A DNA stretch of 59,214 bases from Oscillospiraceae bacterium (GTDB lineage Bacteria > Bacillota > Clostridia > Oscillospirales > Ruminococcaceae), in the NCBI GenBank assembly GCA_022791945.1, contig JAAVZY010000068.1, positions 1 through 59,214 on the forward strand. The letters run 5' to 3'. The translations under genes were made by a program, and so were the position numbers. How positions within the stretch are numbered: the first letter of the stretch is position 1; every line of letters starts with the position of its first letter. Below the pieces are notes generated by a model, which did not search any database, had not been told where the DNA came from, and saw only the letters and a list, made by a program, of their open reading frames with translations. Shown in pieces: positions 41,444 through 49,977 of this stretch.

Positions 41444-43930
41444 TTGGCAGCAAACCAACCCAATCAGATCAAACCGGCTGACGTCAAAAAAAAGCCGGAG
41501 GGGGGATCCCCGGAGGTACAGAACATTCTTGGCAAGCTCAAGCGCCACTTTGCCAAGACTCTGGAAACCGCCACGACCGAGGAGCTTTACAAGGCCAGCG
41601 CCATGTGCATCCGGGACGAAATTGTGGATATGTGGGTTTCCGCCAACGAAAAGGCGGACGACGAGGGCCTGAAAAAGGTTTACTACCTTTCCGCGGAGTT
41701 CCTCATGGGCCGGGCTTATACCAACAACATGATCAACCTGGGCGTGCTGGACAAATATCAGGCCGCCTTCGACTATCTGGGCCTGGATATGGCCGAAATC
41801 GCCGGGAAGGAGCGGGACGCGGGCCTGGGCAACGGCGGCCTGGGCCGGCTGGCTGCCTGCTTCCTGGACTCCCTGGCGACCCTGGAGCTTCCCGCCATGG
41901 GCTGCAGCATCCGCTATGAATACGGCCTGTTCCGCCAGCGGATCGTGGACGGCGAACAGGTGGAGCTGGAGGACAACTGGCTGGAGGACGGACACATCTG
42001 GGAGATGGAGCGTCCCGAGGATGAGGTGGAGGTCCACTTCAACGGCGAGGTGGAGGAGGTCTGGCAGGAGGACCGCATGGTCCCTGTCCACAAAAACTAC
42101 AACGCCATCCTGGCTGTTCCCTACGACGTGCCCATTGTAGGCTATCACTCCAAGCATCCGGCTACCCTCCGCCTCTGGAGCGCCCGGGCCAAGGACCGCT
42201 TCAATCTGGACTTTTTCGATCAGGGCAATTATGTAAAAGCCATGGAGGAGCGGGAGCTGGCCGAGGTCATCTCCAAGGTGCTCTATCCAAATGACAACCA
42301 TGAGCAGGGCAAGCTGCTGCGGCTGAAGCAGTTCTACTTCTTCACCTCCGCCACCATGCAGTACCTGGTCCGGGAGCATAAGAAAAAGCACGGGGATCTC
42401 CACACCCTGCCCCAGTACGCGGTCATCCAGATCAACGACACCCATCCCACCCTTGCCATCCCGGAGCTGATGCGCATCCTGATGGACGAGGAGGGCTTCA
42501 ACTGGGACGACGCCTTCGCCGTGGCCCAGAGCATGTTCAACTACACCAACCACACCATCCTCCCGGAGGCCCTGGAGTGCTGGGACGAGCAGATGTTCAA
42601 GCTGCTCCTGCCCCGGATTTACAGCATCGTGCAGGCCATCAACGACAAATACTGCCGCTGGCTGAACCTGTTCTATCCCGGCGACATGGACCGGATCAGC
42701 CGGATGGCCATTGTGGCCTATAATCAGATCCGGATGGCTAACCTCTGCGTGGCGGTCTGCCGCCATGTGAACGGCGTCTCCCAGCTCCATGGGGAGCTGC
42801 TGAAAAAGCAGCTGTTCTCCAACCAGTACCGGGTGTCGCCGGGCCTGTTCCTGGCCATCACCAACGGCATGACCCCCCGGCGGTGGCTGGCGGTGGCCAA
42901 TCCCGGCCTGACCAAACTGATGACCGAGGCCATCGGCGGGGAATTCCTGGAGGATTACCAGCAGTTCGAGAAGCTGCTGCCCTTTGCCAAGGACGAGAGC
43001 TTCCTGAAGCGGTACGCCCAGGTGAAGCAGGAGAACAAGGAGCGCCTGGCGGCCTACCTGAAAAAGACCCAGGGAATCGAGCTCCGTACCGACGCGATTT
43101 TCGACGTCCAGGCCAAGCGGATCCACGAGTATAAGCGGCAGATGCTGAAGTGCCTGCAGATCATCTACCTGTACAATAAGCTCCATGAAAATCCGGACTT
43201 CATTACCCAGCCCATCGCCTTCCTGTTCGCGGGCAAGGCCGCGCCGGGCTACTACCGGGCGAAGAACATCATCCGGCTGATTAATGCCATCGGCGAGCTG
43301 GTGCGGGAGGATCCCATCACCCGGGATCTGCTTCAGGTGGTATTCATTGAAAACTACAGCGTTACCAACGCCCAGATCCTGATTCCCGCGGCGGATATCA
43401 GCGAGCAGATTTCCACCGCCGGGCTGGAGGCTTCCGGAACCGGAAATATGAAGTTCATGATGAACGGCGCGCTGACCCTGGGCACCATGGACGGCGCGAA
43501 TATTGAGATCTTTGAACAGGTAGGCAGGAACAACATCTTTATTTTCGGAGCCTCCGAGGATGAGATTGACAACATGCGCCGCCACCACACCTACCGGCCC
43601 GGCGAGCTGTATGAAAAGAATATGGATATCCGCAAGGCGCTGACCCGGCTGATTGACGGCACCTTTGCCAGCGTGCCCTCCCATCAGTTCTCCGAGCTGT
43701 ATCAGTCCCTGCTGTTCGGCGATTACGAGGGCGCGGACAAATACTTTGTTCTGCATGATTTCCCCTCGTATGTGCATACCTTTGACAAGGTGCGTCACGA
43801 GTACCAGCGCAATCCCATGAAGTGGATGGAAATGGCGGTTGTGAATACAGCCCGTTCCGGCTTCTTCAGCTCCGATCGCACCATCCGGGAATACAATGAA
43901 CGCATCTGGCATCTGAAACCATACAAATAA
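41444..43930 (+). CDS. glgP: Glycogen/maltodextrin phosphorylase
   Basis: GT35 phosphorylase; releases glucose 1-phosphate from alpha-1,4-glucans, cytoplasmic. About 828 residues, full length. Motifs: VYYLSAEFLMGR, AGLGNGGLGRLAACFLDS, GMGCSIRYEYGLFRQ-type (AMGCSIRYEYGLFRQRI), INDTHPTLAIPELMRIL, ITNGMTPRRWL, and the PLP site EASGTGNMKFMMNGALTLGT with the cofactor lysine, then MDGANIEI. The start is TTG 41444, 8 nt after AAGGAGG; an upstream ATG at 41393 lies before the ribosome site and inside the promoter. Followed by a GH13 enzyme, together an alpha-glucan breakdown pair. Confidence 0.95.
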   Translation: MAANQPNQIKPADVKKKPEGGSPEVQNILGKLKRHFAKTLETATTEELYKASAMCIRDEIVDMWVSANEKADDEGLKKVYYLSAEFLMGRAYTNNMINLGVLDKYQAAFDYLGLDMAEIAGKERDAGLGNGGLGRLAACFLDSLATLELPAMGCSIRYEYGLFRQRIVDGEQVELEDNWLEDGHIWEMERPEDEVEVHFNGEVEEVWQEDRMVPVHKNYNAILAVPYDVPIVGYHSKHPATLRLWSARAKDRFNLDFFDQGNYVKAMEERELAEVISKVLYPNDNHEQGKLLRLKQFYFFTSATMQYLVREHKKKHGDLHTLPQYAVIQINDTHPTLAIPELMRILMDEEGFNWDDAFAVAQSMFNYTNHTILPEALECWDEQMFKLLLPRIYSIVQAINDKYCRWLNLFYPGDMDRISRMAIVAYNQIRMANLCVAVCRHVNGVSQLHGELLKKQLFSNQYRVSPGLFLAITNGMTPRRWLAVANPGLTKLMTEAIGGEFLEDYQQFEKLLPFAKDESFLKRYAQVKQENKERLAAYLKKTQGIELRTDAIFDVQAKRIHEYKRQMLKCLQIIYLYNKLHENPDFITQPIAFLFAGKAAPGYYRAKNIIRLINAIGELVREDPITRDLLQVVFIENYSVTNAQILIPAADISEQISTAGLEASGTGNMKFMMNGALTLGTMDGANIEIFEQVGRNNIFIFGASEDEIDNMRRHHTYRPGELYEKNMDIRKALTRLIDGTFASVPSHQFSELYQSLLFGDYEGADKYFVLHDFPSYVHTFDKVRHEYQRNPMKWMEMAVVNTARSGFFSSDRTIREYNERIWHLKPYK

Positions 43931-43946
43931 AAGTGCACGGCCTTGG

Positions 43947-43998
43947 AGGGCTCCGCGAAATAGCAAGGCCAAAGACCTTGACATCTCGCGGAGCCTTC
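43947..43998. repeat. Long hairpin between glgP and the GH13 gene
   Basis: GGCTCCGCGA pairs with TCGCGGAGCC, and inside CAAGGCC/ GACCTTG pair around AAA. There is no T-run, so it is more likely to stabilise or process the glgP mRNA than to end it. Confidence 0.6.
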
Positions 43999-44029
43999 GG
44001 TATCCTGCACGTATGAATGGGTGATTTTT

Positions 44030-46009
44030 ATGAAGCCGAAGATTATGCATAATTCTGCCCAGGTGCTCTATCGCTCCCCTCTGGGAGCGCTTCAGACCGG
44101 CGATACGCTTCTCCTCCGCCTTCAGGCGGAGGACGCGTCCGCAGTCACCCTCCGGCTTTTTGTTGACAGCGCCGGGGAGGATCATCCCATGACCCTCCAG
44201 AGCGGCCTGTGGTCCGTCCGTCTCACCCTGCCCGGAGAGCCCGGCGTCCTCTGGTACTATTTCATTCTGGATACGTCCCAGGGCCGGCGTTATTACGGCC
44301 CCCTCTCCGGCCGCACCCAGGGGGAGGGTCTGGTCTACGACCAGCCCTGTCCCAGCTTCCAGCTGACCGTCTATGACCGCGCTTTTCGGACTCCCGACTG
44401 GTTCCGCAGAAGCACCATGTATCAGATCTTCCCTGACCGCTTCCGCAGAGGCGATCCCTCCAATCTGGAAAAGGGCGCGGCCTACCATCACCGGATGGGC
44501 CGCAGGGCCATCCTTCACGAGGGCTGGGGGGAAATGCCCCTTTATCAGCCACTGGAGGGAGAGAAGTACTATGCCCCCTGCGATTACTTCGGCGGGGATC
44601 TCCGGGGCATCATCGACGCTCTGGACGAGCTGAAGGAGCTGGGCGTGACCCTCCTTTACCTCAATCCCATTGTAGAGGCGGACTCCAACCATCGCTACAA
44701 CGCCGCTGACTATAAGCGGGTGGATCCCTTCCTGGGCACTGAGGAGGAGTTTGCCGAGCTCTGCGCCAAGGCGAAGGAGCGGGGAATGCGGGTGATGCTG
44801 GACGGGGTCTATTCCCACACAGGCTCCGACAGCCTCTATTTCAACCGGAAGGGGAACTATCCCGGAAAGGGCGCCTTTCAGGGGAAGGATTCGCCTTACT
44901 ATTCCTGGTACACCTTCCATGAGGACGGCTCCTATCAGTGCTGGTGGGGCTTTGACACCCTGCCGGAGGTGAACGAGCGGGATCCCGTCTGGCAGGAACA
45001 GGTGATCACCGGAAAGGACAGCGTGTTCCGGTTCTGGACAGGTCTGGGCGCTTCCGGCTTCCGGCTGGACGTGGCCGACGAGCTTCCGGACGATGTGATT
45101 GAGCTCATGCGCACGGCTCTCAAGAAGCAGGATCCGGAAAACGCCCTTTTGGGCGAGGTCTGGGAGGACGCCACCACCAAGCGGGGCGGCGAGGGGGAGC
45201 GCACCTACGCCCTGGGCCGGGGGCTGGATTCGGTGATGAACTATCCCTTCCGAAATGCGGTTCTGCCTTTTCTTCGGGAGCAGAGCGGCGCGCCGGCGCT
45301 GGTTTCCTTCCTGGTGTCCCAGCAGCTGAACTATCCGCCGCCCATGTACTACGCCCTGATGAACCTGATATCCTCCCATGATATTCCCCGGTTTCGGACC
45401 ATTCTGGCCACCGGGCTGGACGGGGAAGGGATGTCCCGGGAGGAGCAGGCCCAGGTCTATGTGACGGGCTTTCAGGATCATGCGGCGTCCCGGCTCCAGC
45501 GGCTGGCGGTGACGCTGCAGTACGCCATCCCGGGGATTCCCACCATCTATTATGGGGACGAGTACGGCATGCATGGCCTGAAGGATCCCTTCAACCGGCG
45601 CCCTCTGGAGAAGCCGGACGAGGACATCTGCGGCTTTTACCAGCAGCTGGGGCGGCTCCGCCGCCAGGAGCCGGTGCTCCAGACCGGTCATGCCAGCTTT
45701 CTGGCCCTGGGCGAGGATGTGCTGGCAGTGCTCCGGTTCTGCCTGGGGGGAAGCGATTATTTCGGCGCTCCGGCTGGAGACAGCATGATGCTGTTCGTAA
45801 TCAACCGCAGTGATGACGCGGTCATGACCCGCATTGATCTGGATCGGTTCACCGCCGGCCTCTCTCAGGAGGCCCTCCGCCTTTTGGCCGGGATCAATCC
45901 CCGCAGAGCGGTGGATCTTCAGTATGGAGATCAGTACACCATCCGCTCCCGCCGCTTCCACGTCTCCATCGAAGCGCAGGATTCCGCCGTTCTCCGGATC
46001 GAACTGTAA
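44030..46009 (+). CDS. GH13 alpha-glucan hydrolase (neopullulanase/cyclomaltodextrinase type)
   Basis: About 659 residues without a signal peptide, hence cytoplasmic. An N-terminal beta domain (1-120) is followed by the (beta/alpha)8 barrel from MYQIFPDRFRRGDP. Catalytic residues: nucleophile Asp in GASGFRLDVADELP, acid/base Glu in ALLGEVWEDA, and the third Asp in LISSHDIPR (SHD in place of the usual NHD). LDGVYSHTGSDS and IPTIYYGDEYGMHG are typical of maltogenic enzymes that degrade short dextrins or cyclodextrins. ATG 44030 is preferred; GTG 44021 overlaps the GGGTGAT ribosome site. It works with GlgP on glycogen or imported maltodextrins. Confidence 0.92.
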   Translation: MKPKIMHNSAQVLYRSPLGALQTGDTLLLRLQAEDASAVTLRLFVDSAGEDHPMTLQSGLWSVRLTLPGEPGVLWYYFILDTSQGRRYYGPLSGRTQGEGLVYDQPCPSFQLTVYDRAFRTPDWFRRSTMYQIFPDRFRRGDPSNLEKGAAYHHRMGRRAILHEGWGEMPLYQPLEGEKYYAPCDYFGGDLRGIIDALDELKELGVTLLYLNPIVEADSNHRYNAADYKRVDPFLGTEEEFAELCAKAKERGMRVMLDGVYSHTGSDSLYFNRKGNYPGKGAFQGKDSPYYSWYTFHEDGSYQCWWGFDTLPEVNERDPVWQEQVITGKDSVFRFWTGLGASGFRLDVADELPDDVIELMRTALKKQDPENALLGEVWEDATTKRGGEGERTYALGRGLDSVMNYPFRNAVLPFLREQSGAPALVSFLVSQQLNYPPPMYYALMNLISSHDIPRFRTILATGLDGEGMSREEQAQVYVTGFQDHAASRLQRLAVTLQYAIPGIPTIYYGDEYGMHGLKDPFNRRPLEKPDEDICGFYQQLGRLRRQEPVLQTGHASFLALGEDVLAVLRFCLGGSDYFGAPAGDSMMLFVINRSDDAVMTRIDLDRFTAGLSQEALRLLAGINPRRAVDLQYGDQYTIRSRRFHVSIEAQDSAVLRIEL

Positions 46010-46011
46010 CC

Positions 46012-46260
46012 GCTGCGTGCGCGGTCGGAAAGGCAAGGCCGCGAGACGCTGTCTCGCGTCTCTGCGGTGCGTCGTGAAACGACGCATCGGGGAGGGATTC
46101 CTCTTGGATTCCCATTATTTTTAAGGGCGGAAAAAGGGGTGGGGTCAAGTCTGCACAGACTTCCTTGCTTCTGCCACGCAGAGAGTCTGATTCACGCAGG
46201 ACGCTTTTTTCGTAAAGAAAAAAGCGTCCTGCGTGCGGGGTATTTCCTGCGGCGCGCAAA
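46012..46260. repeat. Modular hairpin repeat, left half copy
   Basis: CTGCGTGCGCGGTCGGAAAGG end, GCGAGACgctGTCTCGC, GTGCGTCGtgaaACGACGC (second and third tandem hairpins deleted), a degenerate B hairpin, AAGTCTGCACAGACTT (46147-46162), T/A hairpin (about 46206-46226). Confidence 0.85.
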
Positions 46261-46261
46261 G

Positions 46262-46320
46262 TAGGCTCGGCCCCCTTGTGAGACGTCCCTTCGGAACGTC
46301 TCACAAGGGGGCCGAGCCTA
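46262..46320. repeat. 25-bp perfect inverted repeat
   Basis: TAGGCTCGGCCCCCTTGTG... at 46262-46286 is the exact complement of 46296-46320, with a 9-nt loop CCCTTCGGA. It belongs to the nested element family (GGGGGCCGAGCC piece) and sits between two half-copies of the large repeat. No T-run. Confidence 0.9.
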
Positions 46321-46612
46321 GCACAGCGTTTACCTCCGCAGAAAGTCCCGAGCGTAACAGAACACGCTCGGGACTTTCTGCGTCGCAGGTGCTGCGCCGC
46401 CTGTGGGGATGAATTTTTTCTTTACGAAAAAATGGGTAGGCGATCGACCACGAAGGGAGCACTAACGAGACAGGGGGTAACAAGTTTGTACAGACTTGCC
46501 CTCATAACCCCCAAAAGACGGGATTCCAAAGGGACGCGTCCCTTTGGCAAGTGCTCGAGAGCAGAGCTCTCGAGGTCTTGCCCTTCCGAACACGCAGAGA
46601 CTCTGAGCGGGC
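46321..46612. repeat. Modular hairpin repeat, right half copy
   Basis: Stem GCAGAAAGTCCCGAGCG with CGCTCGGGACTTTCTGC (46339-46382), T/A hairpin, GTGGG-type tail GGGTAGGCGATCGACC, AAGTTTGTACAGACTT (46482-46497), CCAAAGGGACG/CGTCCCTTTGG (46526-46547), CTCGAGAGC/GCTCTCGAG (46554-46574), and the end GTCTTGCCCTTCCGAACACGC followed by AGAGACTCTGAGCGGGCAG. Confidence 0.88.
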
Positions 46613-46629
46613 AGTGCTCCTGGGGGGAG

Positions 46630-47373
46630 TCAGTCGACAAAGTAAAGATCCTGGGCGCGGATCTGGGCGACTCCGGCCTGGAGGACGGCTTTGGCGTCCA
46701 GCAGGAAGGCCGTTCCGGACAGGGCCGGGCCCTTCCGGAGGGCGGGCGCCTCCAGCAGCTCCCCAAGCCGATCGTACCGCTGGAGCCGTTCCCCGAAGCT
46801 GTGAGGATAGTATTCCTTGACAGTGCGGCTGCTCCCATCCGTCAGGGTGTATGCCACAGGCTCTGCCGCCAGAGGATAGGAAGCGCCCGCGGCTTCCTCC
46901 ACCCCGTGCATAAAGGTGTTGGGCCGCAGCCCGCACCCCAGCATGAGGATCCGTCCCGATACCTCTGGCAGCAGCCGGAAGGGAGAATGGGGGCCTACCG
47001 GGGTGTTGTCCGCCTGATGGGAGGCGGTCAGCTCCCGCGCCAGCTTTCCGGCGGCGCAGACCGAGTGGGTGGGATGCAGGCTCCGGTACTCCGCCCAGGC
47101 GGTTCGGAAGCGCTCCGGCAGAGCCCCGATGCAGGCAGGCGTATGCTGCAGATGGAAAAAGGGTTGCTCCGCTGTTACCGTCCGGTAGGACAAGGCGGGC
47201 ACCAGCAGGGTTCCCGCAGGCGTCAGCAGCTCCAGCAGCGCCTGAAGCACCAGATCCGGGGCAGCGCCGCCGATCCCCTTCAGGGAGGTATGAACCAGCA
47301 GCACGCCTTCTGGAGCCACGCCCAAATCCTCCAGTTGGGATTTCAGCATCGACTTTATACTTTGCGTATCCAT
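46630..47373 (-). CDS. AAC(3)-family aminoglycoside N-acetyltransferase-like protein
   Basis: 247 residues of the AAC(3)/YokD fold: VLLVHTSLKGIGG (HSSL-like motif), LLTPAGTLLVPALSYRT, PACIGALPERFRT, SLHPTHSVCAAGK (conserved SxHPT/VxxxG), GPHSPFRLLPEVSGRILMLG and FMHGVEEAAG. Family members acetylate the 3-amino group of aminoglycosides, but many chromosomal relatives have other or unknown substrates. The H-S dyad candidates are present. A resistance role cannot be assumed from sequence alone. The ATG is preceded by AAAGGAATG. Confidence 0.85.
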   Translation of the reverse strand: MDTQSIKSMLKSQLEDLGVAPEGVLLVHTSLKGIGGAAPDLVLQALLELLTPAGTLLVPALSYRTVTAEQPFFHLQHTPACIGALPERFRTAWAEYRSLHPTHSVCAAGKLARELTASHQADNTPVGPHSPFRLLPEVSGRILMLGCGLRPNTFMHGVEEAAGASYPLAAEPVAYTLTDGSSRTVKEYYPHSFGERLQRYDRLGELLEAPALRKGPALSGTAFLLDAKAVLQAGVAQIRAQDLYFVD

Positions 47374-47506
47374 AGGTGCACATTCCTTTCACCAGAGTCT
47401 GTCCAGGCCAAGGCGCATGTGCGCAGCGCCCGTCAGGGAGCCGGACGTCCCCAGCGCAAGCCCCTCTGCCAGCCCCGCTTCGCCTTCGGCAGGAGGGGAA
47501 CACCGG

Positions 47507-48382
47507 CTATCCCATCTCTTCGGCTTCCGTCAGCCTCTGCCAGGCGTCCCGCACCCGGCCATCCATCAGCTCCCGGCGGGATTCCTCCGCCCAGCGGGGA
47601 AACTGCGCCTGCCCGCAGGCCTGGATCAGCGCTGTCAGCGGCGCTATGGCCCGATCCACCAAAATTTCCTCCGGATTCACCGGGCCGTACGCCTCCAGGA
47701 ACAGCCTCCCCATCGGCTCCGGCAGAGACACGGTCACATTCCGCAGATCCCCATAGGAATATCCCCAGCCCATTCGATTGTAATCGAATGGGAACAGCGC
47801 CTTTCCTTTCCGGCTGGCTGCCAGATTTTCCAGGGCAAAGTCATTGTACACCAGAGTTTCCTCCAGAGCGCCGATTCGCTCCCGGATTCGGTGCAGCTCC
47901 GTTTCCATCAGCTCCTGACCCGGATAGGGGCCCAGCCGCTTCCGAAGCAGCTCCAGCCCCTCCGGCGTAAGCGCGTCTGTCTCCCGCCCGAAGCCCGGAA
48001 GCGCTCCTGCCTCCCGGCCTGCCCGATGGAGCGCCCGATACCATCGGGCCAGGAAGCGGATTCGCTCCGGATCCCGGAGGTCCGTTTCCTCCGCCAGGCG
48101 GAACCGTCCCTCCGCGCCCAGATCCTCCATCAGGAGGCTCCGCTTTGTATACATCAGGAGCGGGATCGAGGGAAGCCCGGCAAAGCCCAGAAGCTGATAG
48201 ACGGTGATTTCCCGGCAGTCCTCGTCCCGGCTGAAATATTTCAGTATGCAGGTCTGCTCCGGAAGGCGCACCCGGCAGACGGCGACCCCCTCTTTCTCCC
48301 GAATCAGCTCCAGCTCTGCGTCCTGGGGCAGCTCCATCTCCCACAGCTCCTGGCGAAGGGCTTCCTCCAAGCGCTTATGCAT
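47507..48382 (-). CDS. Aminoglycoside phosphotransferase/choline kinase-like protein
   Basis: 291 residues with the shortened kinase fold of the APH family. The N-lobe has CILKYFSRDEDCREITVYQL (ATP-binding Lys and alpha-C Glu). The catalytic loop is LVYNDFALENLAAS (HxDxxxxN with Tyr-Asn before Asp), and the metal-binding motif is FPFDYNRMGWGYSYGDLRN in place of DxD. The substrate is unknown. It overlaps the end of tsaD by 8 bp, so the two are co-translated, which may mean a role linked to tRNA modification or to the overlapping gene's regulation. Confidence 0.8.
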   Translation of the reverse strand: MHKRLEEALRQELWEMELPQDAELELIREKEGVAVCRVRLPEQTCILKYFSRDEDCREITVYQLLGFAGLPSIPLLMYTKRSLLMEDLGAEGRFRLAEETDLRDPERIRFLARWYRALHRAGREAGALPGFGRETDALTPEGLELLRKRLGPYPGQELMETELHRIRERIGALEETLVYNDFALENLAASRKGKALFPFDYNRMGWGYSYGDLRNVTVSLPEPMGRLFLEAYGPVNPEEILVDRAIAPLTALIQACGQAQFPRWAEESRRELMDGRVRDAWQRLTEAEEMG

Positions 48383-49421
48383 GCCGCACCCCCAGGGCAG
48401 CGCCCTCCAGCGGGAAAGCGTCCTCCATGGGCATGGACGCCGCAGCGTTCAGCTCCAGCCCCGCCCGGCTCCCGGCCAGATATTCATAATATGCCTGGCT
48501 TCCTACCATGGCGGCATTATCCCCGCAGTATTTTAATGGTGGAATATACAGATTGTAGCCTCGCTTTTGGCATTCCTGCTCCATGCGGGCCCGGATTCCG
48601 GAATTGGCGGAAACCCCGCCTGCCAGCGCCAGCTTTCGCCAGCCCAGGGCCTCCGCTGCCCCAAGGAACCGTTCTGCCAGCAGATCGCAGACCGCCTGCT
48701 GAAAGCTGGCGGAGAGATCCTCTTTGGAAAGAGTTTCCCCTTTCATCCGGGCCTGATTCAGCAGGTTAAGCACCGCTGTTTTCAGCCCGGAAAAGCTGAA
48801 ATCATAGGGGCTTCCCTCCACGCTGGGGCGAGGCAGGGAATAGACCGGTTTTCCGGATTGTGCGGCCCGATCCAGCTCCACCCCGCCGGGATAGGGATAG
48901 CCCATGGCCCGGGCGGCTTTGTCGAAGGCTTCTCCGGCGGCGTCGTCCCGGGTGCGTCCCAGAACCTGGAAACGTGTATAATCCTCCACCTTTACAATCT
49001 GGGTATGCCCGCCGGACACTACCAGGCAGAGGAAGGGCGGTTTCATCTCCGGATAGGCAATGTAGTTGGCGGCTACATGGGAGCGAAGGTGATGAACGGG
49101 AATCAGGGGTTTTCCGGCGGAGAGGGCAAGCCCCTTGGCGAAGTTCACCCCCACCAGGAGCGCGCCGATCAGTCCCGGCGCGGCAGTGACCGCTACTGCG
49201 TCCACCTGGGAAAGGGCGACACCCGCTTGGGAGAGCGCTTCCTCCGTCACCCCTACAATGGCTTCGCAGTGACGGCGGGAGGCGATTTCCGGCACCACGC
49301 CTCCATAAAGGCGGTGCTCTTCAATCTGGGTGGCCACCACGCTGGAAAGGACGTTCACACCGTCCTCCACTACCGCGGCGGCAGTTTCATCGCATGAGCT
49401 TTCAATGGCAAGTATTTTCAT
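48375..49421 (-). CDS. tsaD: tRNA N6-adenosine threonylcarbamoyltransferase TsaD
   Basis: 348 residues of the Kae1/TsaD/Qri7 family. With TsaB and TsaE it makes t6A37 in ANN-decoding tRNAs. MKILAIESSCDETAAAVVED at the N-terminus, EIASRRHCEAI, metal-binding HHLRSH (HxxxH), VSGGHTQIVKV, GRTRDDAAGEAFDKAARAMG, PYDFSFSGLKTAVLN, LAGGVSANSGIRARME, PPLKYCGDNAAMVG. Everything needed is present. ATG 49421 is the family start; the long in-frame upstream extension is repeat sequence. GAAAGGATC precedes it. rimI is 1.2 kb away in the opposite half of this neighbourhood; tsaB and tsaE are not seen. Confidence 0.97.
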   Translation of the reverse strand: MKILAIESSCDETAAAVVEDGVNVLSSVVATQIEEHRLYGGVVPEIASRRHCEAIVGVTEEALSQAGVALSQVDAVAVTAAPGLIGALLVGVNFAKGLALSAGKPLIPVHHLRSHVAANYIAYPEMKPPFLCLVVSGGHTQIVKVEDYTRFQVLGRTRDDAAGEAFDKAARAMGYPYPGGVELDRAAQSGKPVYSLPRPSVEGSPYDFSFSGLKTAVLNLLNQARMKGETLSKEDLSASFQQAVCDLLAERFLGAAEALGWRKLALAGGVSANSGIRARMEQECQKRGYNLYIPPLKYCGDNAAMVGSQAYYEYLAGSRAGLELNAAASMPMEDAFPLEGAALGVRHA

Positions 49422-49464
49422 GGAAAGATCCTTTCTGGCCTTGTATCTTTCGGCTGTTGGGAAT

Positions 49465-49945
49465 ACAATGGAAGGGATAAGACCTCGAGAGCTCTGCTCT
49501 CGAGCTCTCGCCAAGGGGATTAAATCCCCTTGGAACCCGTAATTTTTGAAGGGCTTTTTAAGGGCGGAAAAAGGGGTGGTTGGGTATGTACAGACTTCCG
49601 GCTTTCTGCCACGCAGATAGTCTGATTCCCGCAGTACGCTTTTTTCGTAAAGAAAAAAGCTCCACCCTGCGTGCAGGGTAGTTCCTGTCCCGCAGAGAGT
49701 ATGTGCTTCGCACAACCCGCTCGGGACTTTCTGCGTCGCAGTCTCTGCGCCGCCTGTAGGGATGAATTTTTTCTTTACGAAAAAATGGGGAGGCGGGCGA
49801 TCGTCTCTGCGGGGAGTACCAGCGAGGTAGGGGGGGGCGGGCGAAAGCGCCCGTCCCCACCCCCACCCCCAAAAATACGGGAATCCAAGGGGATGCGTCC
49901 CCTTGGCAGGAGTTCGAGGGCGGCGCCCTCGAGGTCTTCCGCGTA
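49465..49945. repeat. Modular hairpin repeat, near full-length copy between tsaD and yhhN
   Basis: AGGGATAAGACCTCGAG with CTCGAGAGC/GCTCTCGAG (about 49485-49506), CCAAGGGGATT/AATCCCCTTGG, GTATGTACAGACTT (diverged palindrome), T/A hairpin (about 49643-49663), stem GCAGAGAG...CTTTCTGC region (49696-49737), T/A hairpin (about 49768-49788), GGGCGGGCGaaaGCGCCCGTCC, CCAAGGGGATG/CGTCCCCTTGG, TCGAGGGCggcGCCCTCGA (49914-49932), GTCTTCCGCG. Confidence 0.88.
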
Positions 49946-49977
49946 CGCAGCATATAGCGAAAGGGAGTGTCTGTGCC

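Noticed and set aside
41396-46087. A 1,563-codon open frame antisense to glgP and the GH13 gene
   Set aside because: It is a high-GC antisense shadow. The plus-strand frames carry unmistakable GT35 and GH13 motifs, and the antisense product is low-complexity His/Gly/Leu-rich text with no domain.
46630-48382. An antibiotic-resistance island (AAC(3)-like plus APH-like genes)
   Set aside because: Both families have many chromosomal members of other function, the second gene overlaps tsaD, and there are no integron, plasmid or IS features around them.
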